Assembly: GCA_025059995.1 (NCBI GenBank)
Contig: JANXCF010000004.1
Coordinates: forward strand, 124,001-188,000
Direction of reading: 5' to 3'
DNA: 64,000 nucleotides
From: Leptospiraceae bacterium
GTDB lineage: Bacteria; Spirochaetota; Leptospiria; Leptospirales; Leptonemataceae
Shown: positions 52,702 through 62,043 of the stretch, piece after piece
How the letters are laid out: every line of letters starts with the position of its first letter
Numbering within the stretch: the first letter of the stretch is position 1
Position numbers and translations under genes: made by a program
Notes under the pieces: model-generated
What the model was told of the DNA's origin: nothing
Seen by the model: the letters and a program-made list of their open reading frames with translations, nothing else
Database searches by the model: none

Positions 52702-53928
52702 TTACATCTCAATGTATCGGGTCAGATTATAGATGGGAAGTAAAATAGCAGACATGATGACTCCAATCAAAAGCCCCATGATCACAATCATAGCTGGTTC
52801 AATCAAGGTGGAAAAACGCTGAATGGTGGCATCAATTTCATCTTCGGTGATTTCTGCTGTTTTCAATAACATATGGGCTAGGGTATCTGTGGATTCTCCT
52901 GCCGAGATCATACCCTTTACCATGAAAGTAAGGATCTTCGAGTCCGAAAATGCTTCAGAAATCTTTGCTCCCTCTTTGATTTTTTCGATGGCATTCAGGA
53001 TTTCTTTTTCGAAGATTTTGTGATTCACAAGCTTAGAAATAATTTGTAAAGACACAAGAAGTGATACTCGGTTTTCCAAAAGAACCCCCAGATTCCGAGT
53101 AAACCTCGCAATGATTACTTTTCTTATGATACTTCCCAAAAGTGGAACTTTTAGCAAAAAAGTTTCTGTTTTTTCTCTTCCTTTTTCCGTTCGATACCAT
53201 CGGAAAAAACCAAAAACCACCAAACCCAAAAAAAGAAAAACAAATAAGATCCTATAAGAAAAAAACAGATTCGAAACACCAATCACTATTTTCGTAATCA
53301 GAGGGAGTTCCATATTCAATTGAACGAACATTTCTTGGATTTGCGGTATCACAACAGACAAAAGAAAAATCATAATCCCCCCCAAAAACAAAAGCATAAT
53401 CAACGGATAGAACATAGCCGTAGTTACTTTGTTTCTGAGCTTCAGGGAGGCTTCTTCGAGGTCAGCAAGTCGCAGTAATGATTTTTCGTAATTACCCGTT
53501 TGTTCTCCTACTTGGATCAAGTTGGGATAGATCTCAGGAAAAATCTGGTTGTGTTTCGAAATTGCCTTGGACAACGAATCTCCTTCTAAGATATCGGTTT
53601 TAATTTGTATGATGGCTTTTTTTAGATAAATATTTTCCGTTTGTTCGATGATGTTTGTTAATGACTTATCCAAAGGGATACCCGCATCCAAAAGCGTTCC
53701 CAACTCCCTTGCAAAAATAGCAACATCCTTTCGGGGAACTCGGTAGAGTATCTTTGCCAAGAAAGGAAATAATTCCCTTTCTCTTTTTTCTATGTCTTCA
53801 TTTAGGGTTTTTACGTATAAGTTTTGGTTTCGAAGTAGTTTTCTTGCATGAGCAACATTTTGAGCGTCTAAAATACCTTTTACTTGCTTTCCTTTTTTGT
53901 CAATGGCTGTGTATTTGTAAACGGGCAT
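52702..53928 (-). CDS. gspF: Type II secretion inner-membrane platform protein GspF
   Basis: 408 residues. Two homologous cytoplasmic helical domains (FARELGTLLDAGIPLDKSLT and FTRNLGVLLENRVSLLVSLQ) separated by membrane helices, with a final helix pair near MIVIMGLLIGVIMSAILLPI. N-terminal YKYTAIDKKGKQVKGILDAQ is typical. It contacts the GspE ATPase; the genes overlap by 1 base. Confidence 0.93.
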   Translation of the reverse strand: MPVYKYTAIDKKGKQVKGILDAQNVAHARKLLRNQNLYVKTLNEDIEKRERELFPFLAKILYRVPRKDVAIFARELGTLLDAGIPLDKSLTNIIEQTENIYLKKAIIQIKTDILEGDSLSKAISKHNQIFPEIYPNLIQVGEQTGNYEKSLLRLADLEEASLKLRNKVTTAMFYPLIMLLFLGGIMIFLLSVVIPQIQEMFVQLNMELPLITKIVIGVSNLFFSYRILFVFLFLGLVVFGFFRWYRTEKGREKTETFLLKVPLLGSIIRKVIIARFTRNLGVLLENRVSLLVSLQIISKLVNHKIFEKEILNAIEKIKEGAKISEAFSDSKILTFMVKGMISAGESTDTLAHMLLKTAEITEDEIDATIQRFSTLIEPAMIVIMGLLIGVIMSAILLPIYNLTRYIEM

Positions 53929-55589
53929 TAGCAGACTCGTAGGACCTCTTCTGGAGTTGTGATACCATCCAAAATTTTTCGCTTTCCATACTCAAAGAGT
54001 GTGATCATTCCTTCTTTAAGGGCAACTTCTTTTAGGGTTTCGGCATCATGTCCTTTTAGGATTGCCCTTTGGATTGCCGGTGTGATTTTCATGAATTCAT
54101 AAATTCCAGTTCGACCGTAGTACCCCGTATGAACGCAATGCTCACAACCTTCCCCACGATAAAGCCTTTTTTGTTTTGTAGGATCTAAACCTAAATCCAT
54201 CAGCTCTTCTACAGGAGGAGAGTACGAAACCTTACACTTTGGACAAATCACTCGAACGAGTCGTTGGGCTATGACAGCTCGAACACTACTCGTGATCAAA
54301 TAAGGTTCAATCCCCATATCCACTAATCGTGTGATTGCCGAAGGAGCATCATTTGTGTGTAAAGTTGATAAAACTAAGTGCCCTGTCAATGCAGCTTGTA
54401 TCGCAATGCGGGCTGTTTCTTGATCCCGGATCTCACCCACCATGATGATATCAGGGTCCTGACGTAGCATGGTGCGAAGAACATTAGCAAAAGTAAGCCC
54501 TATCTTCTCATGAACCTGTGTCTGAGAAACTCCCTCTAACTCATATTCAATTGGATCTTCAACAGTCATAATATTGACTGATTCTTTATTGAGTTCTTTC
54601 AAAATCGAATATAGCGTTGTGGATTTTCCTGAACCCGTTGGACCGGTTACCAAAACAATTCCATTGGGCTGTGCGATGATCTTTTTGATTTCTCGTAGGA
54701 TGTCATCATAGAGTCCTAAATTATAAAGATGAAATTCAATATCGCTTTTGTTGAGAAGACGCATCACAATTTTTTCTCCATATTTCGTTGGAAGAGTAGA
54801 AACCCGGATATCAATTTCTTTCCCCGTAAGCTTGAGTTTGATTCTTCCGTCTTGTGGTAATCGATTTTCTGCAATGTTCAGATTCGCCATGATCTTGATG
54901 CGCGAGACAACTCCAGAGTGGATCACTTTGGGAGGAGTCATTCGTTTGTGTAAAATCCCATCAATCCGAAAACGAACCACAAAGTTTTTTTCAAAAGGCT
55001 CAATGTGTATATCCGAAGCTCTTTCTTGAACAGCCTGCGATAAGATTGCATTCACCATTCGAATGATGGGAGCTTCATTGGCTAAATCCAACGTATCTTC
55101 CATTTGGGCAAACTCTGAATATTCTTCCTCGAGACCCTCAACAACATCAGAAGCATCCACTTTTTGAAAATGGGTATGAAAAATCCTCAAAACCTCACTT
55201 TCTGGTGCCAAAACGAATTCGACTCGGTAATCCTTGAAGTGATTTCTTATATCATCCTGGAAGTGAATGTTTTCTGGGTTTGATATGGCAAACCGAATCA
55301 AACGTTTCTTCTCAACATACTCAAAGGGAACAATTTTATACTTTTCGATATAGTTCAATGGTAGTCTTTTGAAGACCTCGGAGTTTTTGAACTCCAACTT
55401 AGGGAAAAATTCATAGCCATATTGTTTCGCTATGACTTTTAGAATATCGTTTTCAGTGGCAATGCCTTTTTTTTGGAGGATTTGACCGATTTTTAATTGA
55501 GACTTTTCTTTGATTTTTAAGATTTCGTTTAATTCTTCTTGATTGATGATTCCCTCTTCTAATAAGATCTCTCCTAAGGGTCTTTTCAT
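53928..55589 (-). CDS. gspE: Type II secretion ATPase GspE
   Basis: 553 residues. N-terminal N1/N2 domain ([20 protein letters not shown]), then the ATPase with Walker [19 protein letters not shown], Asp box [19 protein letters not shown], Walker [20 protein letters not shown] and His box [14 protein letters not shown]. The zinc-binding loop CPKC...CEHC (about residues 437-480) is complete. It powers pseudopilus assembly. Confidence 0.96.
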   Translation of the reverse strand: MKRPLGEILLEEGIINQEELNEILKIKEKSQLKIGQILQKKGIATENDILKVIAKQYGYEFFPKLEFKNSEVFKRLPLNYIEKYKIVPFEYVEKKRLIRFAISNPENIHFQDDIRNHFKDYRVEFVLAPESEVLRIFHTHFQKVDASDVVEGLEEEYSEFAQMEDTLDLANEAPIIRMVNAILSQAVQERASDIHIEPFEKNFVVRFRIDGILHKRMTPPKVIHSGVVSRIKIMANLNIAENRLPQDGRIKLKLTGKEIDIRVSTLPTKYGEKIVMRLLNKSDIEFHLYNLGLYDDILREIKKIIAQPNGIVLVTGPTGSGKSTTLYSILKELNKESVNIMTVEDPIEYELEGVSQTQVHEKIGLTFANVLRTMLRQDPDIIMVGEIRDQETARIAIQAALTGHLVLSTLHTNDAPSAITRLVDMGIEPYLITSSVRAVIAQRLVRVICPKCKVSYSPPVEELMDLGLDPTKQKRLYRGEGCEHCVHTGYYGRTGIYEFMKITPAIQRAILKGHDAETLKEVALKEGMITLFEYGKRKILDGITTPEEVLRVC

Positions 55590-55607
55590 AACATCAGAAA
55601 TTCTGTA

Positions 55608-57398
55608 TCAGGGATTTGCTTTGTCAATAGCATTTTTTGGTTTTGGGTTAAATGTTTGACCTTTATTTTTTTGCTTTTTTTCGTCTACGTGGATTTTTTC
55701 TTTTTTGATTTGTTTTTGGTGAATTTCTTCGTCAGTTTTGGGCTTATCTTGAGGCCATAGATGTATTTTTTCTGTTGCTTCTTTGTATTCTAAATTTTGC
55801 TGTTCTCGCTTTGAGTTGGTTATGTGATCCGCAATTTCTTTGTTATCAAGAATAGTAGGAGTAAGAAATACCATCAAGTTGGTTTTTTTCGTCGTGAAGG
55901 TTGTTCTTCGAAACAAAAAACCAAGCAAAGGAATGTCTCCTAAGAGAGGCACTTTTTGGATAGCTTTTAATTTTTCTGTTGAGACCAAACCTCCTATCAC
56001 AATTGTCTGTTTGTTATCCACGGTGATAAATGTCCTGACGTTTCTTTTACTAAAAACAGGGTTCACTCCTAAGGTGATCCCTCCTTCGATATTTGTAACT
56101 TCCGTGAACAATTCTAAATTGATCTTTCCTTCTGGGTTGATGTGGGGTGTAAACTTGAGTTTTATCCCAGCAGGTCTATATTCGAAAGAATTGATGGTAG
56201 CTTCAGCCGTTCCACCACCTGTGGTTCTCTCCTGAGTTTTCACGGGAACATCTTGTCCTACATTGATTTCCGCTTCTTGGTTATCTAACGTTAAAATTTG
56301 GGGAGCTGATAAAACATTAAAATTTCTTCTCGAGACGTTAGCATTCAAAATCCCTAAAAGGTCTCCTCCTCTTTGTAAAAATCCAATGCTAAAACCACTC
56401 AAAGTATTGTTTCCTGTGATGTTTCCTTTTTCATCAATCAGATTGCCTTCTATGGCAAGTCCCGTATTGAATTGAGTATATCCGGCATCAGGTCCTATAT
56501 AACGCCAATCAATCCCAAAATCATTGATGTCAGAACCTGATACCTCTGCAATCAGAACCTCCAAAAGAATCTGCTTTCGGGGTATATCTAATTGTTCAAT
56601 GATTCTTCGGATTTCTACCCACTCTTCTCGATTGGCAGTCACAATCAATGTGTTGGACTCTTTATGCGCAACAGCTTTGATCTTTCCCACAGGAGCAGGA
56701 GTCGGTTTTTCTTCTTTTCCCACAATTGGAGCATCAAGCTTTACTAAGACATTCGCTAAACTTTCAGCCTGCAAATGCTTAACGTGATAAATATGAACTG
56801 TGTCAGTAGTATCTGCCCCAAGTTGTTCTTCTTTTTGAGGAAGGATTTCTTGTGCTACTTCTAGGATTCTTTTGATCACGGGTCCATACCCAGTCAAGAT
56901 AATAGAATACGAAGATGGAAACTCATGAACTGTTACATCATTACCTCCCAATTTACGAAATAAATCCGCAAGTTCTCGAACACTTATCACTTTTGGGACC
57001 TTGTAAATCATAGTGATGATATCATTTTCTGACTTGGCGGGTTCCTGTTTTTTTACTTCTGAAAGGGGTTCCGCTTCTTTTTTCTTGTAAACCTTCAATA
57101 AACCACCATCTTCCACAACAGTAAATCCACGAACTTCCAAAACCGATCTTAAAAACTCCAAGGCTCGACTTACGGGAATGGGTTTGTAGGCAACGATAGT
57201 GATTTTTCCTCTCACAGTATCGTCTACTAAAATGTTATGTCTAGTTATTTGTGCCATGGTTTTGAGAAAATCCTGTATCTCCACATCACGAAAATTCGGA
57301 ACAAAAAACCCCTTTGGAACTTCTTTTGATTCTTGAGAGAATAGCTGATTTAAAAAGAGAAAAGAAAAAATCACAAAAAAATAAACTCTTATTCTCAT
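55608..57398 (-). CDS. gspD: Type II secretion outer-membrane secretin GspD
   Basis: 596 residues. Signal peptide (FFVIFSFLFLNQLFSQ), N0 and N1-N2 domains (VPNFRDVEIQDFLKTMAQIT, VISVRELADLFRKLGGNDVT, VKHLQAESLANVLVKLDAP), N3 and then the secretin barrel with NVLSAPQILTLDNQEAEINV and VPLLGDIPLLGFLFRR, the GspD gate/lip motifs. A charged, disordered tail of about 50 residues closes it; the S-domain for pilotin binding is not clear. The outer-membrane channel for folded exported proteins. Confidence 0.95.
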   Translation of the reverse strand: MRIRVYFFVIFSFLFLNQLFSQESKEVPKGFFVPNFRDVEIQDFLKTMAQITRHNILVDDTVRGKITIVAYKPIPVSRALEFLRSVLEVRGFTVVEDGGLLKVYKKKEAEPLSEVKKQEPAKSENDIITMIYKVPKVISVRELADLFRKLGGNDVTVHEFPSSYSIILTGYGPVIKRILEVAQEILPQKEEQLGADTTDTVHIYHVKHLQAESLANVLVKLDAPIVGKEEKPTPAPVGKIKAVAHKESNTLIVTANREEWVEIRRIIEQLDIPRKQILLEVLIAEVSGSDINDFGIDWRYIGPDAGYTQFNTGLAIEGNLIDEKGNITGNNTLSGFSIGFLQRGGDLLGILNANVSRRNFNVLSAPQILTLDNQEAEINVGQDVPVKTQERTTGGGTAEATINSFEYRPAGIKLKFTPHINPEGKINLELFTEVTNIEGGITLGVNPVFSKRNVRTFITVDNKQTIVIGGLVSTEKLKAIQKVPLLGDIPLLGFLFRRTTFTTKKTNLMVFLTPTILDNKEIADHITNSKREQQNLEYKEATEKIHLWPQDKPKTDEEIHQKQIKKEKIHVDEKKQKNKGQTFNPKPKNAIDKANP

Positions 57399-57435
57399 TT
57401 TAAAAAATTATCGGTTTTTGATATCTGATTTTAAA

Positions 57436-58302
57436 TTAATCTTGGATGAGTATCTCGTAAGAAAAAATGCGTCCGCTTCGCTCTACTTCTACTGTCAGTT
57501 TATTCAAGGTTTGAACATTTTGCCACAGTTCTAAAAGCTTATTTACGTCATTGATGGGTTGACCGTTGATTCTTCTAAAAATGTCTCCTGTTCTTGCCCC
57601 TAATTCATACAAAATACTATGATTTGGAATAAAGATGGCTTTCATTCCCAAGATTTTTCCGTTTTTGGTAATGGGAGCAAATTTGTTTTCGTATAGCTGG
57701 GTTTGATTTTTTGTGAGTTGGATAATTCGGCTTCTAGGAATAGTAATCTTTTGAACATTCTGAGAACTTTTTTCTTGTTTCTCTGTTTGGGCTGGCTTTT
57801 CCTGTTTTGCACTGGATAGACTTTCACCTACCCCTAATTCAATGTCTCGAGCTCCTTGAGAAATTACAATCGAATGAGATAAAATCTTGATAATTTTATT
57901 TCCACCTGGTGTATCACCAATGGCATACTCTTGGATGAGATTTTCATCTTTGATTTTGATAAGAGCTCTCGCAAATTGAGGTGAACCCGCTAAAACCCCC
58001 AAAAGTTCAATGTCTTTCGTTACCACTGGAGCACTTTCTGTTGCCATCTGTCTTTCAGTAGAAAGTTGAAACAAATTACCCGAAAGCACTCCATCAAACT
58101 CTTCATAGGGTCTGGGGCTTGGCAAAGTCAAAGTGATGGAAGTTCTTGGTGCTTCTTTCTGTAATTTTTGGTTTTGAATTTGATTAGATAATATATAACT
58201 CAATAAAACAGAAACAAAATAAGAAAGAGAAAACGATAAAAAAATGACTCCCACCAAAAGTAAAAAAAAAGTGTTTTTGTATAAATAAACCAACATAGAC
58301 AT
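57436..58302 (-). CDS. gspC: Type II secretion GspC with PDZ domain
   Basis: 288 residues. One N-terminal membrane helix (about 10-38), the HR domain (IELLGVLAGSPQFARALIKI, KIIKILSHSIVISQGARDIE) which binds the secretin N0 domain, a Gln/Lys-rich linker, and a C-terminal PDZ domain (ARTGDIFRRINGQPINDVNK). The arrangement TM-HR-PDZ is that of GspC, linking inner membrane platform and secretin and selecting substrates. It follows the M23 gene by 1 base. Confidence 0.9.
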   Translation of the reverse strand: MSMLVYLYKNTFFLLLVGVIFLSFSLSYFVSVLLSYILSNQIQNQKLQKEAPRTSITLTLPSPRPYEEFDGVLSGNLFQLSTERQMATESAPVVTKDIELLGVLAGSPQFARALIKIKDENLIQEYAIGDTPGGNKIIKILSHSIVISQGARDIELGVGESLSSAKQEKPAQTEKQEKSSQNVQKITIPRSRIIQLTKNQTQLYENKFAPITKNGKILGMKAIFIPNHSILYELGARTGDIFRRINGQPINDVNKLLELWQNVQTLNKLTVEVERSGRIFSYEILIQD

Positions 58303-58303
58303 T

Positions 58304-59368
58304 TTATTTCAATGCAACTTTCTGAGTAGAGATTGGGATTCTTTCTTCTTTATTCAAAAGAGTTAAGGGATTGATGGGTTTGTCCCACTTTCGGATTTCA
58401 AAATGAAGATGTGGTCCTGTTGCATAACCCGTTCTTCCCACTTCTCCGATGATCTGACCCTGCCTTACTACTTCTCCCACTTTAACGTAATTCACTTTGT
58501 TATGAGCGTAGATTGTGATGTATTGATTCTGATGTCGTATGAAAATGCTATTACCATAGCCTTCCATTCTCCCCGAAAAGATCACAATCCCATCACGAGC
58601 TGCACGTATGGGAGTTCCCATTTCAGCAGCTATATCAATCCCTTTATGAAAACTCCTCATTTTGTGAACAAAAGGATTCACCCTACTACCAAAATGGGAA
58701 GTGATATACCCGTCCACTGGCATGATGAATAAATTGCGAATCCGATACTGCTGAATGAGTTTATAGCGATCCAGAATCAAAACATCCCCAGGTTTGATTT
58801 TATCACCCACAAGTTTATTTAGTTCTTTAATTCTCTTTAGGTCCACTCGATTTTCTTTTGCAATCTTGGTCAAAGTGTCCCCTTTTTTGACTTTATATTT
58901 TTTTTCTATGATTTGAACGTCTTCTTTGTTTCTCCAAAAAGAATCTTTATTTGGATTGTCCTCAAGAGTGTATACTTTGATCTCATCTCCAACAAAAATT
59001 GAACTTTTTTCTTTTAGATTTGGATTGAGCTCTATGATTTCTTGCAAGTTCATTTGATGGCGTTTTGCTATTGAAAATAATGTATCTCCTTCTTTAATTC
59101 TATATAACTCCGTCTTTCTTTGTAGGCTATTGATTTTTTCTCCTAATTCTGCTTCCGATATATTGTAAAACACAATCCCGTTTTTGATTACTTCTGTAGA
59201 TGAACCAAAGATTTGATTGAGCTTTTCTTCATCGGTATCATGTTGTTGAAGAAGTTGTAAATACTTTTGTAATTCAATGTCAATTTCATCTAGCTCTTGG
59301 GTACCATGATCAGCATGAATCTTAAAAATAAAAACAAAAAAAAGAATCAACAAAACCCAATTTTTCAT
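58304..59368 (-). CDS. LysM/M23 family peptidoglycan endopeptidase
   Basis: 354 residues. Signal peptide (VLLILFFVFIFKIHA), two LysM modules (YRIKEGDTLFSIAKRHQMNL and YKVKKGDTLTKIAKENRVDL), then an M23 domain with FHKGIDIAAEMGTPIRAARD (HxxxD) and GYATGPHLHFEIRKWD (HxH). The zinc set is complete. Cuts peptidoglycan cross-links, perhaps making room for the T2SS, since it is 1 base from gspC. It may equally act in growth or cell separation. Confidence 0.93.
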   Translation of the reverse strand: MKNWVLLILFFVFIFKIHADHGTQELDEIDIELQKYLQLLQQHDTDEEKLNQIFGSSTEVIKNGIVFYNISEAELGEKINSLQRKTELYRIKEGDTLFSIAKRHQMNLQEIIELNPNLKEKSSIFVGDEIKVYTLEDNPNKDSFWRNKEDVQIIEKKYKVKKGDTLTKIAKENRVDLKRIKELNKLVGDKIKPGDVLILDRYKLIQQYRIRNLFIMPVDGYITSHFGSRVNPFVHKMRSFHKGIDIAAEMGTPIRAARDGIVIFSGRMEGYGNSIFIRHQNQYITIYAHNKVNYVKVGEVVRQGQIIGEVGRTGYATGPHLHFEIRKWDKPINPLTLLNKEERIPISTQKVALK

Positions 59369-59389
59369 AAAAAAAATATCGGTTTGTGT

Positions 59390-59794
59390 TTATAATTTTT
59401 TGAAATGAGTTTCAATATATTCATCAATGATTTTTTTCAGTTCTTTACTTTTCTTTTTTTCATCTGCGGGATGCAAGTACAGAACCACTACTCCAAAATA
59501 ATCTATGCGATTTTTATTTTCTTCGAAAACTCGAAGCCGAACCCAATCATCCACAGCTTCAATTTTCAATGTGACTTTTGAATTTTTCTGTATTAGGGGT
59601 TGGTCTTGAACTTTTACAAAAGAGTTTGTTTCAAAGTCATAATCCGAAAGAAAAACTTCACTTGTTGTAAGATAAACATGCTTCTGATAATCCTGATTCC
59701 AATTTTGAAGTTCTTTTTTCGAAACCAGAGTCGTCCTACAGAAAAAAACCCAATACACCAAAAAAAACATCAGTAAAAATTGAAAAAACTTCAT
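59390..59794 (-). CDS. Small exported protein, probable lipoprotein
   Basis: 134 residues. The N-terminus is a signal sequence ending at WVFFC (Cys19), a loose lipobox. The remainder has a short domain with VYLTTSEVFLSDYDFETNSF and a Lys-rich C-terminal helix (ADEKKKSKELKKIIDEYIET). No family was recognised. It is the first gene of the minus-strand T2SS operon and starts only 14 bases from the divergent ComM-like gene, so the two share a promoter region. Confidence 0.65.
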   Translation of the reverse strand: MKFFQFLLMFFLVYWVFFCRTTLVSKKELQNWNQDYQKHVYLTTSEVFLSDYDFETNSFVKVQDQPLIQKNSKVTLKIEAVDDWVRLRVFEENKNRIDYFGVVVLYLHPADEKKKSKELKKIIDEYIETHFKKL

Positions 59795-59808
59795 ATAAAT
59801 CAGAATAT

Positions 59809-61305
59809 ATGGAAATCAAATCCTTAATCTTCGATAAAAATATAACATCAAGAAGAATTTCAATCCAGAGCTTCATCAAAAAAGGAATTCCACAGATCAA
59901 GATTTTAGGAATCTCCCCCCAAAAAAGCTCTGATATGGCAATCAAATTACAAACCATTTTTCTTAGCAATCAAATCGAACTACCCTACGAAAACATCCAA
60001 ATCAACATTACTCCAAATGGAATAGACTACCAAAATTATTTAGATTTGAGTTTATTTGTTTGTCTTTTTCAAAGTTTGTATCCTAGTCTTGGTCTTGATA
60101 CGTTTGATTTCGAAAATACTCTTTTTTTAGGAGAGCTGAATCTTTTTGGAGAAGTCATATGCGATGAGTCCTATAAAAAGATCATTCTTGCCGCAAAAGA
60201 AATAAACTTTGAAACGATGGTCCTATCAAGGCGCTGCTCGAGTTTTCTTTATCCCATCAAGGATGTTCGATTTTATTTGATTGAAACCATCAAAGACTTA
60301 AAAAACAAGACATGGGAAATTTATGAACCTGAAGCCCCAAAAGTATTTTTTTTTCAAAATGAAACCAAATCATCCAAAATCCAACTTCCAAAAGCTCTCT
60401 TCGAAATCATGCCAATCATTGCTGGAAAGCATTCTGTGTTTCTGATAGAAAAAACCAAAATCCACAAATGGGAGTTTCTTTATGCCTTTTCCCGTTTGAT
60501 TAGCACTCTTCATCCAACTGAATGGGAGCAACTGCACTCTAACGAAAACTTTCAAGATCAACTCCCTATGGCAATCATCAATAGTAATATCACAAAAAAC
60601 GAACTCATAGGATCAAAAAAAAGCATCCTCGAAAGTCTACTTTTTCGTAATCAATTTGGCATTCTTTTGATTGATGATTTTCCTTCATTTAGCAAAGATA
60701 AAGTATTGATCTTTAAGGACCTATTAGAAAAAAAATTTATTGATTATCCTTCCGAAAACTTTCGACTAAGAAATTCGTTTTGGCTGACGTTTTTTTCTTA
60801 CCCTTGTCCTTGTGGAAATTTTCTTCATCCAGTGGATGAATGTATCTGTAGCTACAAAGAAATCAAAAAATACCATAGTAAGTTTGAACTCTACATCAAA
60901 AACTTTGTTGATATCATCATGCCTGTTGATCATGAAGTTATCTCAATCACGATGGATGAATTTACACAGTACAAAGAAAAAATCAAATCTGCAATGTTAA
61001 TCCAATTTGAACGATACCAAAAAGAAAGTTTTTTCTACAACTCTCATGCCCCCAATGAAAGAATGGAAGAATTTATGTCATTCGATAGCGAACAAACCTC
61101 AAAACTTTGGAAAGAAAAAACAAAAATGCTTTCTTCTGAGAATGAAAAAAATATCATCCGAAGGATTGCAAGAACCATCGCCGACTACAATGGCAATCCT
61201 CGGATAACTGCTGATGATCTACAAGTTGCTTTTTCTTTTCGAAATACACTTTTGTTTCTTGAACAGCCCAAAATCCAGAAAACCATCACCGATCCTTCAA
61301 AATAA
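59809..61305 (+). CDS. ComM/YifB-like protein with degenerate AAA+ site
   Basis: 498 residues. The N-terminal domain (about 1-170) is that of ComM/YifB (RISIQSFIKKGIPQIKILGI, NITPNGIDYQNYLDLSLFVC, LFLGELNLFGEV) and the C-terminal one is the Mg-chelatase-type helical domain (RIARTIADYNGNPRITADDL). Between them the AAA+ core is reduced: where Walker A (GPPGxGKT) should be the text reads AGKHSVFLIEKTKIHKWEFL, Walker B is GILLIDDFPSFSK, and the Cys motif YPCPCGNFLHPVDECIC remains. ComM is a branch-migration helicase in transformation. ATP binding is doubtful here. The neighbouring rnhB-yraN arrangement is common for comM. Confidence 0.85.
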   Translation: MEIKSLIFDKNITSRRISIQSFIKKGIPQIKILGISPQKSSDMAIKLQTIFLSNQIELPYENIQINITPNGIDYQNYLDLSLFVCLFQSLYPSLGLDTFDFENTLFLGELNLFGEVICDESYKKIILAAKEINFETMVLSRRCSSFLYPIKDVRFYLIETIKDLKNKTWEIYEPEAPKVFFFQNETKSSKIQLPKALFEIMPIIAGKHSVFLIEKTKIHKWEFLYAFSRLISTLHPTEWEQLHSNENFQDQLPMAIINSNITKNELIGSKKSILESLLFRNQFGILLIDDFPSFSKDKVLIFKDLLEKKFIDYPSENFRLRNSFWLTFFSYPCPCGNFLHPVDECICSYKEIKKYHSKFELYIKNFVDIIMPVDHEVISITMDEFTQYKEKIKSAMLIQFERYQKESFFYNSHAPNERMEEFMSFDSEQTSKLWKEKTKMLSSENEKNIIRRIARTIADYNGNPRITADDLQVAFSFRNTLLFLEQPKIQKTITDPSK

Positions 61306-61525
61306 AGTGAGAGATCTCCATCGCTATTCTTCGAATAGCGTGATCTAGATATTTTTCATCCAAAAGTAGCTTTCTATAATATTCTATGTCTTTTTTCTTT
61401 ATGTAGTTTAGTCCTTGTTTTCTCAGTAAAAGGGGATCTTCGTAATTATCTTTTTCTGGTTCTAGGGAATGATTTTCTTGTGATTCTTTAGAAAAATGGG
61501 TTTTTTGAGGTAATGCTTTTTCCAT
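61286..61525 (-). CDS. Small protein of unknown function
   Basis: 79 residues, charged, with no signal or membrane segment. The C-terminal part (YRKLLLDEKYLDHAIRRIAM) looks helical; no family was recognised. It overlaps the ComM-like gene tail to tail by 20 bases and lies 86 bases downstream of yraN. A plausible ribosome binding site (AAGGATG) precedes the ATG. Confidence covers it being a real gene. Confidence 0.55.
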   Translation of the reverse strand: MEKALPQKTHFSKESQENHSLEPEKDNYEDPLLLRKQGLNYIKKKDIEYYRKLLLDEKYLDHAIRRIAMEISHFILKDR

Positions 61526-61611
61526 ACGTTACATCCTTGTAACTTGATTTCCATCCTTGGATTTACTGAATCATTCGACCTGTTGTAGGATTTTGAATAG
61601 AATTTTTCGAA

Positions 61612-62043
61612 CTAAAAGAAAATATTTTTGTAATGCTTGATTTCTCGATCTTGTATCCAAATCAAATCAAACGAAACACCTACATCCCAAACCGACATTT
61701 CTTTAAGAAAATTTATAAAATTTTTAAACTCATTTAAATCTTGATACATCTCCAAATTCTGCCTAACCATTTTCAAAAAAACTTTATAAGCTTCGTAAAG
61801 TAATTCTTTTCTTTTGGAATTTTCTCTCAAAAGCGGATGAATGAAAAAATTCTTTTTCCAACGTTTGACTTCAACAAAGTGCAGTCTTTTCTCCATCTGA
61901 TGAAAAGCGATGATATCAATTTCAACTTTTCTTTTTTCAGTTTGTATCAGAAAATTATGCTTTAAAACATCATATTGACGATTTTTTAAATAATCAATCG
62001 CTATTTTTTCGGACTCATGCTTAAAGGAGTTTTTTTCCTTCAC
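61612..62043 (-). CDS. yraN: YraN-family (UPF0102) nuclease-like protein
   Basis: 143 residues. Pattern of UPF0102: SEKIAIDYLKNRQYDVLKHN, then KVEIDIIAFHQMEKRLHFVE with FVEVKRW (ExD...ExK), the restriction-endonuclease-like core. The biochemical role of the family is not settled. The start is GTG at 62043 and overlaps HD-GYP by 4 bases (GTGA). Typically found near rnhB, as here. Confidence 0.85.
   Translation of the reverse strand: MKEKNSFKHESEKIAIDYLKNRQYDVLKHNFLIQTEKRKVEIDIIAFHQMEKRLHFVEVKRWKKNFFIHPLLRENSKRKELLYEAYKVFLKMVRQNLEMYQDLNEFKNFINFLKEMSVWDVGVSFDLIWIQDREIKHYKNIFF

Noticed and set aside
55840-56235. 131-codon plus-strand frame inside gspD
   Set aside because: Antisense to the conserved secretin domain; no independent support.
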